From assembly GCA_032160705.1 (NCBI GenBank), contig JAVHVE010000073.1:248001-312000 (forward strand): a stretch of 64,000 bases of DNA, written 5' to 3'. Shown piece after piece: positions 1 to 8,259 of this stretch. A program made the translations under genes and the position numbers. Below the pieces are notes generated by a model, which saw nothing but the letters and a program-made list of their open reading frames with translations, was not told the origin of the DNA and searched no databases. Every line of letters starts with the position of its first letter. Position 1 is the first letter of the stretch. Source of the DNA: QHXM01 sp032160705 (lineage in GTDB: Bacteria > Acidobacteriota > Blastocatellia > Pyrinomonadales > Pyrinomonadaceae).

Positions 1-2
1 AA

Positions 3-161
3 TATGTGCTCGAAGAGATCAATATCGAGACCGACCCGGTACTCGAAGAGCAGTACGGCTGGGAGATTCCTGTCATCGTCATCAACGGCGTCAAGGCTTT
101 CAAATATCGCCTGACCGCCGCCGAATTCAAGCGCAAACTCCGCCGCCTCGCTCAGCCCTGA
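3..161 (+). CDS. Glutaredoxin-like family protein, 3' end only
   Basis: The reading frame is open from the window edge to a TGA and encodes the last 52 residues of a small protein. The visible part has the pattern of the C-terminal half of the thioredoxin-fold glutaredoxin-like family (DUF836 type): an acidic strand (NIETDPVLEEQYG), then the cis-proline strand EIPVIVING, then a basic C-terminal helix (LTAAEFKRKLRRL). The redox Cys motif would lie upstream, outside the window, so redox activity cannot be judged. It converges on the chelatase operon, with 67 bases between the two stop codons and no obvious terminator. Confidence 0.7.
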   Translation, partial: YVLEEINIETDPVLEEQYGWEIPVIVINGVKAFKYRLTAAEFKRKLRRLAQP

Positions 162-228
162 GAATTTCCGAAGCGCTTGATTGAGGGTTTCTGAGGATGG
201 GCGTGAAGTAACCTGGCAGCAGTTTTAC

Positions 229-2475
229 CTAATTGCCCGAGCGTGCGGTTTCAAAATTCAGGGCGCGCGCCGTCTCTTCAATCGTCGCAAAGAGCTGCGC
301 ACGCTCACGCTCGTCGGTTGCCTGCCGGTAAGCCATCAAAGATTCTTTGAGCGCAGCCAGGTCTTTATAGAGCCCCGCGTTCTCAATCGGCGGTGTCAAA
401 TAGGAAATCAACTCGCTGTAAGACCTGCGCTTGGCAATTGAGCCTTCGGAAGGATTGTTGACGCTGTAGACGTAAATGTTCGGCAGCTCACCGATCAGGC
501 GATCCGGCCAGCATTCTTCAGACAAACCTACCTGTTTACCCGGCATAAACTCCAGCGCGCCGTGCGTCCCAACGTGCATGACGGCATCGGCCTGAAAAAC
601 TTTTTCGAGATAGGTGTAGAGAGCCATGAAGCCGTGATGAGGTGCGCAGCCTCTGGCCATCAAGAGCCGCATCGGGTCGCCTTCGTAGCCGAAGGTTGGC
701 TGCACGCCGAGAAAGAGGTTGCCAAGCTGAATGCCCTGAATCAAAATCTCGCCGCCGAATGAATTGATTGCGCCCGGAGCGCTGCCCCACTCCTTTTCAA
801 TCTCTTCGACGAAGGGGCACTGTCGCCTGTACTCGTCAACGCTCATTCGATAGCTGACGTTCGCCGTCGCGCCAAAACTTTCAGAGTTTCCTCCCAACAA
901 CATCTCGCGCAATTCATCGGCGCTCGACGGCACTTCCACATCGTAGCCATCTCTCTGCAAAGCTCGCAGCATCTCCCACGCGCTGGGGAAGACATCGAGG
1001 TCGGCTGCCGTGCCGATGTTTCCTTTGTTCGGCGGGAAACAGAAAACCAGCATCGCCAGCCGAAGCTCTGCGCGCCTGGCCGTCTGCAAATGATTCCAGC
1101 GCTTCAAGCGTCGCGCCAGACGATGACAGCGATCTTCCAGAGGCATGGGCTCGCACCCACTTGATGGCACGCCACCGTAAACAAAAGGCTCCGTCGCCCC
1201 GTCCAGCTCAGGGATGGCAATCTGCATTCCCGCCTGCACAGGGTTCAAGCCCGTCATGGATTCCTGCCACGCTTCAACCGTCTGCATATCCAAACTCACA
1301 GCCGAACGAAACGGGCGATTCAGCTCGCGCAGGAATTTAGCCGCCGCAAGGCTGTCATTCATCGCAGGCCCACCCACAAAACTGAACCCCGTCAGAGACA
1401 CAATCTGACTGACACGCGATTTAACTTTAACCTTCAGCCCTTCTTTTTCTTTCACTTCACTGCCAACTGCCAACTGCCTGCTGCCTACTGTTTTCCCTCC
1501 ATCGCCTATCAAATATCTCTCGCACGCCTCGCGGTTATCCATCAAAGTCGAGATGACCGGCAGCACTGACAATCCTTCCGTTTCAATCGCACGAATCAAA
1601 CCGTCGTAAGCCTTGCGCGTTTGGCTGATGATCTGCGGGCGCATCAGCAACAACCCGATAGTCGTGTCAGGGTCGAGCGACCATTTACCATTAAACCTTT
1701 CGCGTCGCTCGTACCAGTTCCTGTAAGCAGCAAACGACTCGAAGAGCGAAGACGCATCCGGGTGATAGATGGCCACTGCGGGCATCCGCTCAGGCGGCGG
1801 CACTTTGATTTCAGATTTCGCTGTCCGCGAGGTCGGCACGTAATGCTTGATCGCATACAGCACCATCGAGCGAATATTGGCTGGCGTCGGTTGCAGGAAA
1901 TAACAGAAGAGATGCAGGTAATGCTTGGCGTCGCGCAGCCGTCCCGCGCCCGGAACGAAACGCAAGAGGGCAGGCAAGCGATCAACCAGCTTCAGATACT
2001 GTGTGTGGCTGCGCTTTTTCTTCGCACGATGAGCGCGCGCCTGCTCGCCCATCCACGCGCCGACTCTCCCCACCAGGCTCTCTGCCCGACGCTCTCCCGC
2101 GTTTTCTTTCGCCGCCTCTTCCCTTCTCTTCGCGCCGCCTAAGATGCGCCCGAAATCCAGCTTGCCCATCCGCGTCCGGCGCATCAAATCAGGCATGCAG
2201 TTGATGACGACGACTGCATGATGACGCGCCTGATACTTTTCGAGAGCGGGCAAAAGGCGCGCGGCATTCTCGCCATCCATCACGTGGATGACGAAGACGA
2301 CATCCGCCGCGCTCAAATCTCCATCAACCTCGCGCCAATCATCTTCCGTCAAAGCCGCGCCGAAGTTGTACGCCGCCACCCGCAGTTCGAGCGCATACTC
2401 GCGGTTAATCTCGCGCTCTGCCTGCCTGAGCGGCGCTAAGAGACTTGATCCGATGTAGAGAACCGTAACGTTCAA
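229..2475 (-). CDS. bchH: BchH-type chelatase large subunit, N-terminal half (split gene)
   Basis: Encodes about 748 residues matching the N-terminal part of the large, porphyrin-binding subunit of magnesium chelatase (BchH/ChlH), related to cobaltochelatase CobN. Recognisable blocks are the N-terminal DUF3479-like region, VSLTGFSFVGGPA near residue 350, the GAINSFGG block, and HVGTHGALEFMPGKQVG near residue 630, followed by NNPSEGSIAKRRSY and SYLTPPIENAGLYKDL. These match BchH more than CobN, where the corresponding motif reads HWGKHGNLEWLPGK. The protein stops exactly at the linker where full-length BchH continues into its C-terminal domain, which is encoded by the gene just upstream. I chose the TTG at 2475 because GGGAG lies 7 bases before it; a GTG at 2511 is in frame but lies in a repeat arm. 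A heptamer repeat sits in frame inside the gene. Confidence 0.88.
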   Translation of the reverse strand: MNVTVLYIGSSLLAPLRQAEREINREYALELRVAAYNFGAALTEDDWREVDGDLSAADVVFVIHVMDGENAARLLPALEKYQARHHAVVVINCMPDLMRRTRMGKLDFGRILGGAKRREEAAKENAGERRAESLVGRVGAWMGEQARAHRAKKKRSHTQYLKLVDRLPALLRFVPGAGRLRDAKHYLHLFCYFLQPTPANIRSMVLYAIKHYVPTSRTAKSEIKVPPPERMPAVAIYHPDASSLFESFAAYRNWYERRERFNGKWSLDPDTTIGLLLMRPQIISQTRKAYDGLIRAIETEGLSVLPVISTLMDNREACERYLIGDGGKTVGSRQLAVGSEVKEKEGLKVKVKSRVSQIVSLTGFSFVGGPAMNDSLAAAKFLRELNRPFRSAVSLDMQTVEAWQESMTGLNPVQAGMQIAIPELDGATEPFVYGGVPSSGCEPMPLEDRCHRLARRLKRWNHLQTARRAELRLAMLVFCFPPNKGNIGTAADLDVFPSAWEMLRALQRDGYDVEVPSSADELREMLLGGNSESFGATANVSYRMSVDEYRRQCPFVEEIEKEWGSAPGAINSFGGEILIQGIQLGNLFLGVQPTFGYEGDPMRLLMARGCAPHHGFMALYTYLEKVFQADAVMHVGTHGALEFMPGKQVGLSEECWPDRLIGELPNIYVYSVNNPSEGSIAKRRSYSELISYLTPPIENAGLYKDLAALKESLMAYRQATDERERAQLFATIEETARALNFETARSGN
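1460..1490. repeat. Tandem 7-bp repeat inside bchH coding sequence
   Basis: Four consecutive 7-bp units of the form CTGCCAA, CTGCCAA, CTGCCTG, CTGCCTA followed by CTG. It lies in frame within the N-terminal half of bchH and codes for part of a roughly 25-residue stretch (around GSRQLAVGSEVKEKEG) that I do not expect in other BchH proteins, placed just before the conserved VSLTGF block. No matching opposite arm is obvious, unlike the intergenic copies. Confidence 0.75.
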
Positions 2476-2507
2476 GTAATAACTCCCGAACGAGAAAATT
2501 AAACGAT

Positions 2508-2586
2508 CCACGAAATCACACGAAGCAGCACGAAACGACCAAATTTTTATTCTTTGTTATTAGTGCTATTTCGTGTGATTTCGTGG
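2508..2586. repeat. Inverted-repeat hairpin between the two bchH halves
   Basis: A 17-bp perfect inverted repeat (left CCACGAAATCACACGAA at 2508-2524, right arm 2570-2586) with further partial pairing inward (GCAGCACGAAA against TAGTGCTATTTCG) around an A/T-rich centre. It fills the gap between the C-half and N-half genes of the split chelatase subunit. A related element with CACGAA-type units is at 30253-30322. Confidence 0.85.
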
Positions 2587-2590
2587 TCTA

Positions 2591-4357
2591 TCATGCTAAG
2601 CCTTCGAGTTGGTCTTCCAACCCAGAGAAAATCTCTCGCAGCCGCTCAAGCACCTGAGCCTCAGCCGCCCAGAAGCCGCGCCCGTGCGCTTCCAGTAGAC
2701 GCGCGACCAGCGAGCGGGCGGAATGCGGATTAAGCGCGCGCAGGCGCTCCAGCATCTCTTCGTCAAGCACGAAGGTGTTGGCGACTTCCGTGTAGACCCA
2801 ATCATCCACAGCATCCGTTGTCGCGCTCCACCCGAAAGTATTGCTGATGTGGCTTTCGATTTCGGCGACGCCGCGAAACCCGTGCTTGAGCATTCCTTCG
2901 TACCATTTCGGGTTGAGCGTCTTAGCGCGCGTTTCAAGGCGCACAGTCTCTTCGATGGAGCGGATTTTGAGGTCGCGAGAGAGCGTGTCGGAGAGATAGA
3001 CGGCTGGACGCTTTTTCGCGCGCTTCTCGACAGCCTTTGTAACGCCGCCCAGATATTCAAAGTAATGATCCACGTCCGTGATTCCGATCTCGAACGTATC
3101 AATGTTCTGGTAAGCGGCTTCGACCCTTTCAAGCGCCCTATCAAACGCGCGACGCGCTTCCAATCCTTCGACGGCTCGCCCCGCAGCGTCGCGCCCGTAA
3201 GCGAAGCATTTGCGCGTCACGAACAAATCGCCAAGCGTGTCGTCCTGCTCCCACTGCGAATCCATCACCATGAAGTTGACGTTCGTGCCGTAGTTGCCCG
3301 GCGCGTTGGAAAAGACCCGCAGAGCTGCTTCGTCCATTCCGCACCCGTCCGCCTTCATCTGCTCCAGGATGTTCCGGCGCACGTAATTCATCTCTTCTGG
3401 CTCATCTAATACAGCGACAGCGCGCACCGCCTTGTCCAGCAGATTCATCGTCGCGCCGAAGAGATCGCGGAAGATTCCTGAGACTGTCATCACCACATCG
3501 ATGCGCGGGCGTCCCAGTTTTTCGAGCGGGATGATTTCAATTCCGGTCGCGCGGTTCATCGCATCGCGCAGGGGGCGCACGCCTAGTAGCCAGAGAGCCT
3601 GCGCCACGCCTTCGCCCTGCGTCTTGATGTTATCCAATCCCCACAGCACGAGCGCCATCGCTCGCGGGTAACGAGCGTGCTCCGACAGGTGGCGTTCGAG
3701 CAATCCTGTGACGACACGTTCGGCGCGTGTGTAAGCAATCTCGGAAGGGACAATGTACGGGTTGATGGCGTGCGTATTGCGCCCTGTCGGCAGAATATCC
3801 GGGTTCTGCACGATGTCCGCGCCCGGCCCCGGCTCGATGTACTCGCCGCGCAACGCGCGCATGAGACTTTCCAGCTCATGGCTGACTGATAACTGCTCGC
3901 AGATACGCGAGAGCAGGGTGAAGACGGGATGCGACTCTTCCCTCTTCACATTGGCGATTTCTTCCAGCCAGAGGCTCGCGGCTTCCCTGTCTTTGTTGAT
4001 GAAAAGCTCAATCGCAGCATGAACAATCTCGTCAACGCGCTCTCTTTCACTAAGATGCGCTTCCATCTGCCTGCTCGTTTCAAGCAGCTTCGTGTATTCG
4101 CCAAGCCCTAAACCTTCCGCAACCATGTCGGGCAACGCGCGCGCATTGGCTTCGGGTCTGTCAAACGATGCCACCATCCGCAGCATGTCCGCGCGCTCAC
4201 TCGCATCGGCAGCGCGCCCGAAGACGTGCAGTCCTGTCGGAATCAGGCGCTGCTCGATCTCCACCACCTGCTCGTAAAGCTCCAGCACGCGGCGGTCACG
4301 CTCATCAGCCGGCAAGCTGTTGCTTCGTTCTTCTATCTTCTCGCTCTTTCCAATCAT
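2591..4357 (-). CDS. bchH: BchH-type chelatase large subunit, C-terminal half (split gene)
   Basis: Encodes 588 residues that correspond to the C-terminal part of BchH/ChlH. The start region (ADERDRRVLELYEQVVEIEQ then LIPTGLHVFG) matches the point directly after the SYLTPPxENAGLYK block of the intact protein. Further typical blocks are GRNTHAINPYIVPS, LWGLDNIKTQGEGVAQ, a stretch with GIFRDLF, and FSNAPGNYGTNVN. Together with the 748-residue N half the total is close to the usual length of BchH. The gene lies upstream of the N half in the transcript, so the two parts are in permuted order. It starts 11 bases after the stop of the ATPase subunit gene, which suggests co-expression. Both halves are intact, so a two-chain enzyme is plausible. 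Confidence 0.88.
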   Translation of the reverse strand: MIGKSEKIEERSNSLPADERDRRVLELYEQVVEIEQRLIPTGLHVFGRAADASERADMLRMVASFDRPEANARALPDMVAEGLGLGEYTKLLETSRQMEAHLSERERVDEIVHAAIELFINKDREAASLWLEEIANVKREESHPVFTLLSRICEQLSVSHELESLMRALRGEYIEPGPGADIVQNPDILPTGRNTHAINPYIVPSEIAYTRAERVVTGLLERHLSEHARYPRAMALVLWGLDNIKTQGEGVAQALWLLGVRPLRDAMNRATGIEIIPLEKLGRPRIDVVMTVSGIFRDLFGATMNLLDKAVRAVAVLDEPEEMNYVRRNILEQMKADGCGMDEAALRVFSNAPGNYGTNVNFMVMDSQWEQDDTLGDLFVTRKCFAYGRDAAGRAVEGLEARRAFDRALERVEAAYQNIDTFEIGITDVDHYFEYLGGVTKAVEKRAKKRPAVYLSDTLSRDLKIRSIEETVRLETRAKTLNPKWYEGMLKHGFRGVAEIESHISNTFGWSATTDAVDDWVYTEVANTFVLDEEMLERLRALNPHSARSLVARLLEAHGRGFWAAEAQVLERLREIFSGLEDQLEGLA

Positions 4358-4368
4358 GAATATTTGGT

Positions 4369-6543
4369 CTAACTGTGCGACTGTCTCGCTTGACGAACGA
4401 GCGAAGTGAATTGCTCGCCCGTTGACGGGACGGATGAAAGGTAAACGTAACGCCCTTCGATCATCCCGGCAAGCTTTTGTCCCTCGCCGCCGGAAGTAAA
4501 ACGATTCCGGGTGTCTACGACAATCGTCGTCACGCCCAACTGATGCAAAGCCGCACCGATTCGCTCAAGCTCACTTTCGATCTCGCGCTGGCGCGCATCC
4601 CCGCGCAAACTCCCATCAATTCTCAGCGAAACGTTGGCGCGCCCATCTGTGAAAAGGAGCAGAACGATTCGCTCTGTGCTCTCGCGCCGAACGCTGCGTG
4701 CGATCTCAAGCGCGCTCGCGAGACCTGCCGCAATCGGTGTTGCGCCGCCGATGCTGAGCGAATCGAGAATCCGTTTAGCAAGCATTGCGCTTCCGCTTGG
4801 CCTCAGCATCACGTCTGCTTCCTGCCCGCGAAAACTGACGAGAGCCACGCGGTCGCGCTTGATATACGATTGCTGAAGAAGTCTAACAAGCGCACCCTTC
4901 GCCTGCGCGATTCGGTTCAGCGCCATGCTCCCCGAAGTGTCAACTGCGAAGATAAAGAGTGTGCCCGCTTTCTGCTTGAAACGCTTGTAGCGCAAAGCGT
5001 GCAGGGGGATGGGTGTTAGGGGTTGGGGGTTGAGGGCTGGGTTGTCTTTCCTAACCCCCAACCCCCATCCTCCATCCCCCGCCCCTGCTGCCGCGCGCAA
5101 GGTTGCGTCGAGCGCAAGCTTTGCTCCAAATGTTCGATTTGGACTTGCGCGCACGTATCGCCCGCGTCGCGCATTTTCAGAATTCGGATGCGCTTTTGCA
5201 CGGCTCTGTCTGGACTGTGGAAGCGCGGTCTGCTTTCGTTCAGTGCGCCCGACAGCATCGAGCGACCTTTCCGGCAACTCGGCATCAAGCGCCGGAGGCG
5301 CATCGCGCTTCGCTTCATCATTCTTGACGCCTTCTACGTTTCTGCCAGGCCGCGAGCGTCCGCCCGCTCCGTTGCCGCCGCTGCCGCGCGGTGTTGAAGA
5401 AGGCGCAGGCTCGTCTTCCTCATGCGCGTTATCCATCCCCTTCGTCTCTTCAGCATCGCCGCTCTGAGGGAGAAGCTTGTCGAGTTGCTGATCGATGCGC
5501 GCGCTGCTTCCGGTCTGTTCGAGTGGGTCGCGCCGCAGGCGATGGCGCAGCGCCATTGTCGCCACACGTCGCACATCTTCTGCCGAGACCGCTTTGCGCC
5601 CCTCGAACGCAGCAAGCGCGCGTGCGGCGCGGGCAATGGTCAACTCGCCCCTGTGTCCATCAATCTTGAGTTGCTGGCAGAGTTCCGCGATGTGACGGAG
5701 CAACTCGCGCGCTAATTCGACCTCAGGAAGTTTTTTTCGGGCGCGTGCCAGCCGACGACGCAAACTCTCCTGCTCGCTCGCGCTGTGCGCGAGAAACTGC
5801 GCCGGGTCGCGCTCAAACGCCTCGCGCTGCTCGACTATCATGACGCGCTCATCCAAATCGGTCGCGGTTTTTACTTCAACGTGCAGGCCGAAGCGGTCGA
5901 GTAGCTGTGGGCGTAGCTCTCCTTCTTCAGGGTTGCCGGAGCCGACGAGCACGAAACGAGATGGATGCTCCAGAGAGATGCCCTCGCGCTCGACCACGTT
6001 GCGACCTGTGGCGGAGACATCAAGCAGCAAATCAATCAGGTGATCTTCGAGCAAATTCACTTCGTCAATGTAAAGGAAGCCGCGATTGGCGCGCGCGAGG
6101 AGTCCGGCTTCAAAAGCCTTGACGCCTTCCTTCAGAGCGCGTTCGATGTTGACAGTTCCGCAAACGCGATCTTCGGTCGCACCCAGAGGCAACTCGACGA
6201 CAGGCACGGGCGCGCGCGCGTGCGACAGTTTTTCGCCGGAAGAAAGTCGCGCCTGGCACTCGTCGCAGAGATTCATCCGGTCTTGCGGATCGCAGCCGTA
6301 GAGACAATCGCGCACGCGCTTTCGCTTAGGCAGCAGGTCTGCCAGAGCGCGCACGGCGGTAGATTTCCCCGTCCCGCGATGCCCCATAATTAAGACGCCG
6401 CCGATTGAAGCATCTATCACGTTGAGCAAAAGCGCGAGTTTCATCTCCTCCTGGCCGACGATTCTTGTAAAAGGATAGACCGGCGGCGGCGTGCGAGGTT
6501 GATGTTGAGCTTTCATCTGTGCGACAGGTGCGCGGCGTTTCAT
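4369..6543 (-). CDS. bchD: Chelatase ATPase subunit, fused AAA+ and von Willebrand A domains (BchI/BchD type)
   Basis: A 724-residue protein with an N-terminal AAA+ module of the ChlI/BchI type (VGQEEMKLALLLNV, then Walker A GHRGTGKS near residue 55, Walker B YIDEVNLL), a Pro/Arg/acidic linker at about residues 345-515, and a C-terminal von Willebrand A domain with the MIDAS motif DTSGS near residue 534 and FTDGRANV later. It is the ATP-driven motor that works with the BchH-type subunit during insertion of Mg or Co into a tetrapyrrole. A well-preserved Walker A suggests it may replace a separate BchI; no separate bchI is in the window. Its ATG overlaps the upstream stop as ATGA, so translation is probably coupled. 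A palindromic heptamer element is embedded in the linker. Confidence 0.87.
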   Translation of the reverse strand: MKRRAPVAQMKAQHQPRTPPPVYPFTRIVGQEEMKLALLLNVIDASIGGVLIMGHRGTGKSTAVRALADLLPKRKRVRDCLYGCDPQDRMNLCDECQARLSSGEKLSHARAPVPVVELPLGATEDRVCGTVNIERALKEGVKAFEAGLLARANRGFLYIDEVNLLEDHLIDLLLDVSATGRNVVEREGISLEHPSRFVLVGSGNPEEGELRPQLLDRFGLHVEVKTATDLDERVMIVEQREAFERDPAQFLAHSASEQESLRRRLARARKKLPEVELARELLRHIAELCQQLKIDGHRGELTIARAARALAAFEGRKAVSAEDVRRVATMALRHRLRRDPLEQTGSSARIDQQLDKLLPQSGDAEETKGMDNAHEEDEPAPSSTPRGSGGNGAGGRSRPGRNVEGVKNDEAKRDAPPALDAELPERSLDAVGRTERKQTALPQSRQSRAKAHPNSENARRGRYVRASPNRTFGAKLALDATLRAAAGAGDGGWGLGVRKDNPALNPQPLTPIPLHALRYKRFKQKAGTLFIFAVDTSGSMALNRIAQAKGALVRLLQQSYIKRDRVALVSFRGQEADVMLRPSGSAMLAKRILDSLSIGGATPIAAGLASALEIARSVRRESTERIVLLLFTDGRANVSLRIDGSLRGDARQREIESELERIGAALHQLGVTTIVVDTRNRFTSGGEGQKLAGMIEGRYVYLSSVPSTGEQFTSLVRQARQSHS
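5003..5085. repeat. Palindromic GGGGTTG heptamer element inside bchD linker
   Basis: Left arm of GGGGTTG-like 7-bp units at 5003-5040, right arm of complementary CCCCAAC-like units at about 5050-5085. It is in frame within the chelatase ATPase gene and codes for the low-complexity stretch WGLGVRKDNPALNPQPLTP between the AAA+ and vWA domains. The same unit family forms an intergenic hairpin at 49341-49428. Confidence 0.82.
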
Positions 6544-7268
6544 CTTTCATCCCTCGCGGCAGAATCCGGGTTGACCTCTGCATGAAAATAACGCCGGTGC
6601 AGCCAGTGACCTGTCAGCGCGAGCGCGGCGACGGCGGTTAATGAGAGCATGGTTTTCGCGTTCAGCGCGTCAAACAAGGATTTCGCCCCGACGGTGTTGT
6701 GTACCGCCTCTGCGTAAACGTAAGACTTGATCGCCAGCGCCATCGTGGTCGCCAGCACAAAACGAATGAAAGGCAGCCGCGCCAGCCCCGCCCCATAGTT
6801 GATGAAACCATGCGGGCTGGACGGCGTCAGGCGAATAGCAAAGAGCACCATGAAGCTGGAATGTCGCATCAGGAAGCGATGAAGTCGCCCGTCGCGGAAA
6901 CGATCAACCCACGCCCCGCCAACAAAACGCGCCACCGCGTAGCCAATGCCGCTGCCGAGCGCGCAACCCGCAGTTGTAATCAGAGCAGACCAGTGCGGCG
7001 CAAACAATAAAGGAGTGATGAAGAGGAAGATTGAAGCAGGCAGCGCAAAAGCCCAGGAAGCAGCCATCGCGCAAATAATCAGCACGGGAGCCCAGACATT
7101 AACTCGCAACTCCGCCAAATTCTCCGGCGTCATCATCCTGCCCAACCCGCTCCACCAGTAGAGCAGCAAGAGGAGCAGGACGACGCCGACGCCGAGAAGC
7201 GTGCGAAGCCACCTGTCTCGTCTCGCGCCACCCTCCGGGCGCAATGCTGTGCTGGCCGATTGGGACAT
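6540..7268 (-). CDS. TVP38/TMEM64 (VTT domain) membrane protein
   Basis: A 242-residue integral membrane protein of the VTT/SNARE-associated (DedA-like) superfamily. An N-terminal membrane helix (residues about 22-42) is followed by helices around residues 60-95, the re-entrant VTT core with GSGIGYAVARFVGG, and the conserved RLTPSSPHGFINYGAGL segment, then two C-terminal helices. Members are thought to act in lipid or small-solute movement across the membrane; the substrate here is unknown. It is the first gene of the chelatase operon and overlaps the next start by four bases. No Shine-Dalgarno is seen because a heptamer hairpin lies directly upstream. Confidence 0.8.
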   Translation of the reverse strand: MSQSASTALRPEGGARRDRWLRTLLGVGVVLLLLLLYWWSGLGRMMTPENLAELRVNVWAPVLIICAMAASWAFALPASIFLFITPLLFAPHWSALITTAGCALGSGIGYAVARFVGGAWVDRFRDGRLHRFLMRHSSFMVLFAIRLTPSSPHGFINYGAGLARLPFIRFVLATTMALAIKSYVYAEAVHNTVGAKSLFDALNAKTMLSLTAVAALALTGHWLHRRYFHAEVNPDSAARDER

Positions 7269-7269
7269 A

Positions 7270-7406
7270 ATGAGCAGGAGACAGAATACAGGAGACAGAA
7301 GACAGAAGGAAAAGCAGAATCCAGGAGTCAGAATTCAGAATGAAAGGTCGCAAACCGTTTTTCTTTTATTCTGACTTCTGACTTCTGTCTTCTGTCTCCT
7401 GCTTTA
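7270..7406. repeat. Palindromic heptamer element, CAGGAGA/CAGAAGT family
   Basis: Left arm runs CAGGAGA CAGAATA CAGGAGA CAGAAGA CAGAAGG from about 7274; right arm ends in TCTGTCTCCTGCTTTA at 7406. The centre contains GGTCGCAAACCGTTTTT, a degenerate form of the core shared with other elements. It lies between gdh and the VTT gene, and the gdh stop TAA is the last base triplet of the element edge. Confidence 0.9.
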
Positions 7407-8207
7407 CCCTCCTTGCCGAAATTCAGGGTAGAGCGTCATGCCGCCGTCAACGTAGAGGGTCGCGCCCGTGACGTAGCTCGCTTCGTCGGAACAGAGAAAG
7501 GCGACCACAGTTGCAATTTCTTCGGGCTGCCCCATGCGCTCGGTCGGGATTTTCCTGAGGAGGTCATTCAGGCTCTCAGGGTTTCCCCAGACATTCTGGT
7601 TGATGGGTGTCGCAATTGCTCCCGGCGCGACCGAGTTAACGCGCACCTTTTGCGTCGCTAGTTCAAGCGCAATCGTCTTGGCCATCATATCAAGCCCGGC
7701 TTTGGCGGCGCAGTAATGAGCGTAACCGCCCCAGGGAATAATCTGATGCACCGAGGTGATGTTGACGATTGAGCCGCCCGCGCCCCCTTGCGTCATTACG
7801 CGTGCGGCGCGCTGCGCGCAGAGAAACGCACCCGTCAAATCAACGTCAATCACTTTGCGCCAGGCGTCGAGCGGCATTTCGAGAAACGGATGATGCGTTT
7901 CCATCCCGGCGTTATTGACCAGAATCTCCAGCCCGCCGAGTTCAGCGACGGCGCGCTCAAACATCGCATCAACTTCGCTTGAGTTTGAAACGTCCGCCTG
8001 AACAGCGAGACCTTTTGCTCCCGCCTCGTTAATTTGCTTGACGACTTCCTCAGCAGCCTGCGGATTGGAAAGATAATTAACGGCAACCGACGCTCCTTCC
8101 CGCGCCAGCCTCAGAGCAATGGCGCGCCCGATGCCGCTGCTTGCCCCGGTGACAAGCGCGCGCTTTCCTTCGAGCCTGCGGTTGACCGCGATGTTTTCAT
8201 TTCCCAT
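7404..8207 (-). CDS. gdh: Glucose 1-dehydrogenase (short-chain dehydrogenase family)
   Basis: A 267-residue classical short-chain dehydrogenase. The Rossmann motif VTGASSGIG, the NNAG motif, the catalytic Ser in ITSVHQIIPW and the YCAAK catalytic pair are all present. The blocks SVHQIIPW, PGAIATPIN and SYVTGATLYVDGGMTLYP match NAD(P)-dependent glucose 1-dehydrogenase of Bacillus type (oxidises beta-D-glucose to gluconolactone) closely, so that subgroup is favoured over generic SDRs. The ATG at 8207 is preferred; an earlier in-frame codon at 8270 would add 21 residues without homology and overlap the next gene. It stands alone on the minus strand, ending in a heptamer repeat. Confidence 0.8.
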   Translation of the reverse strand: MGNENIAVNRRLEGKRALVTGASSGIGRAIALRLAREGASVAVNYLSNPQAAEEVVKQINEAGAKGLAVQADVSNSSEVDAMFERAVAELGGLEILVNNAGMETHHPFLEMPLDAWRKVIDVDLTGAFLCAQRAARVMTQGGAGGSIVNITSVHQIIPWGGYAHYCAAKAGLDMMAKTIALELATQKVRVNSVAPGAIATPINQNVWGNPESLNDLLRKIPTERMGQPEEIATVVAFLCSDEASYVTGATLYVDGGMTLYPEFRQGG

Positions 8208-8259
8208 TGTTTGTTCTTTTCTGATTCGATAATTAAGCTGGCAGTCAGAGCAATTGTTT

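Noticed and set aside
229..2475. Annotation of the large subunit as cobaltochelatase CobN
   Set aside because: The key blocks (HVGTHGALEFMPGKQVG, AKRRSYSELISYLTPP) fit BchH better than CobN, although the metal remains open.
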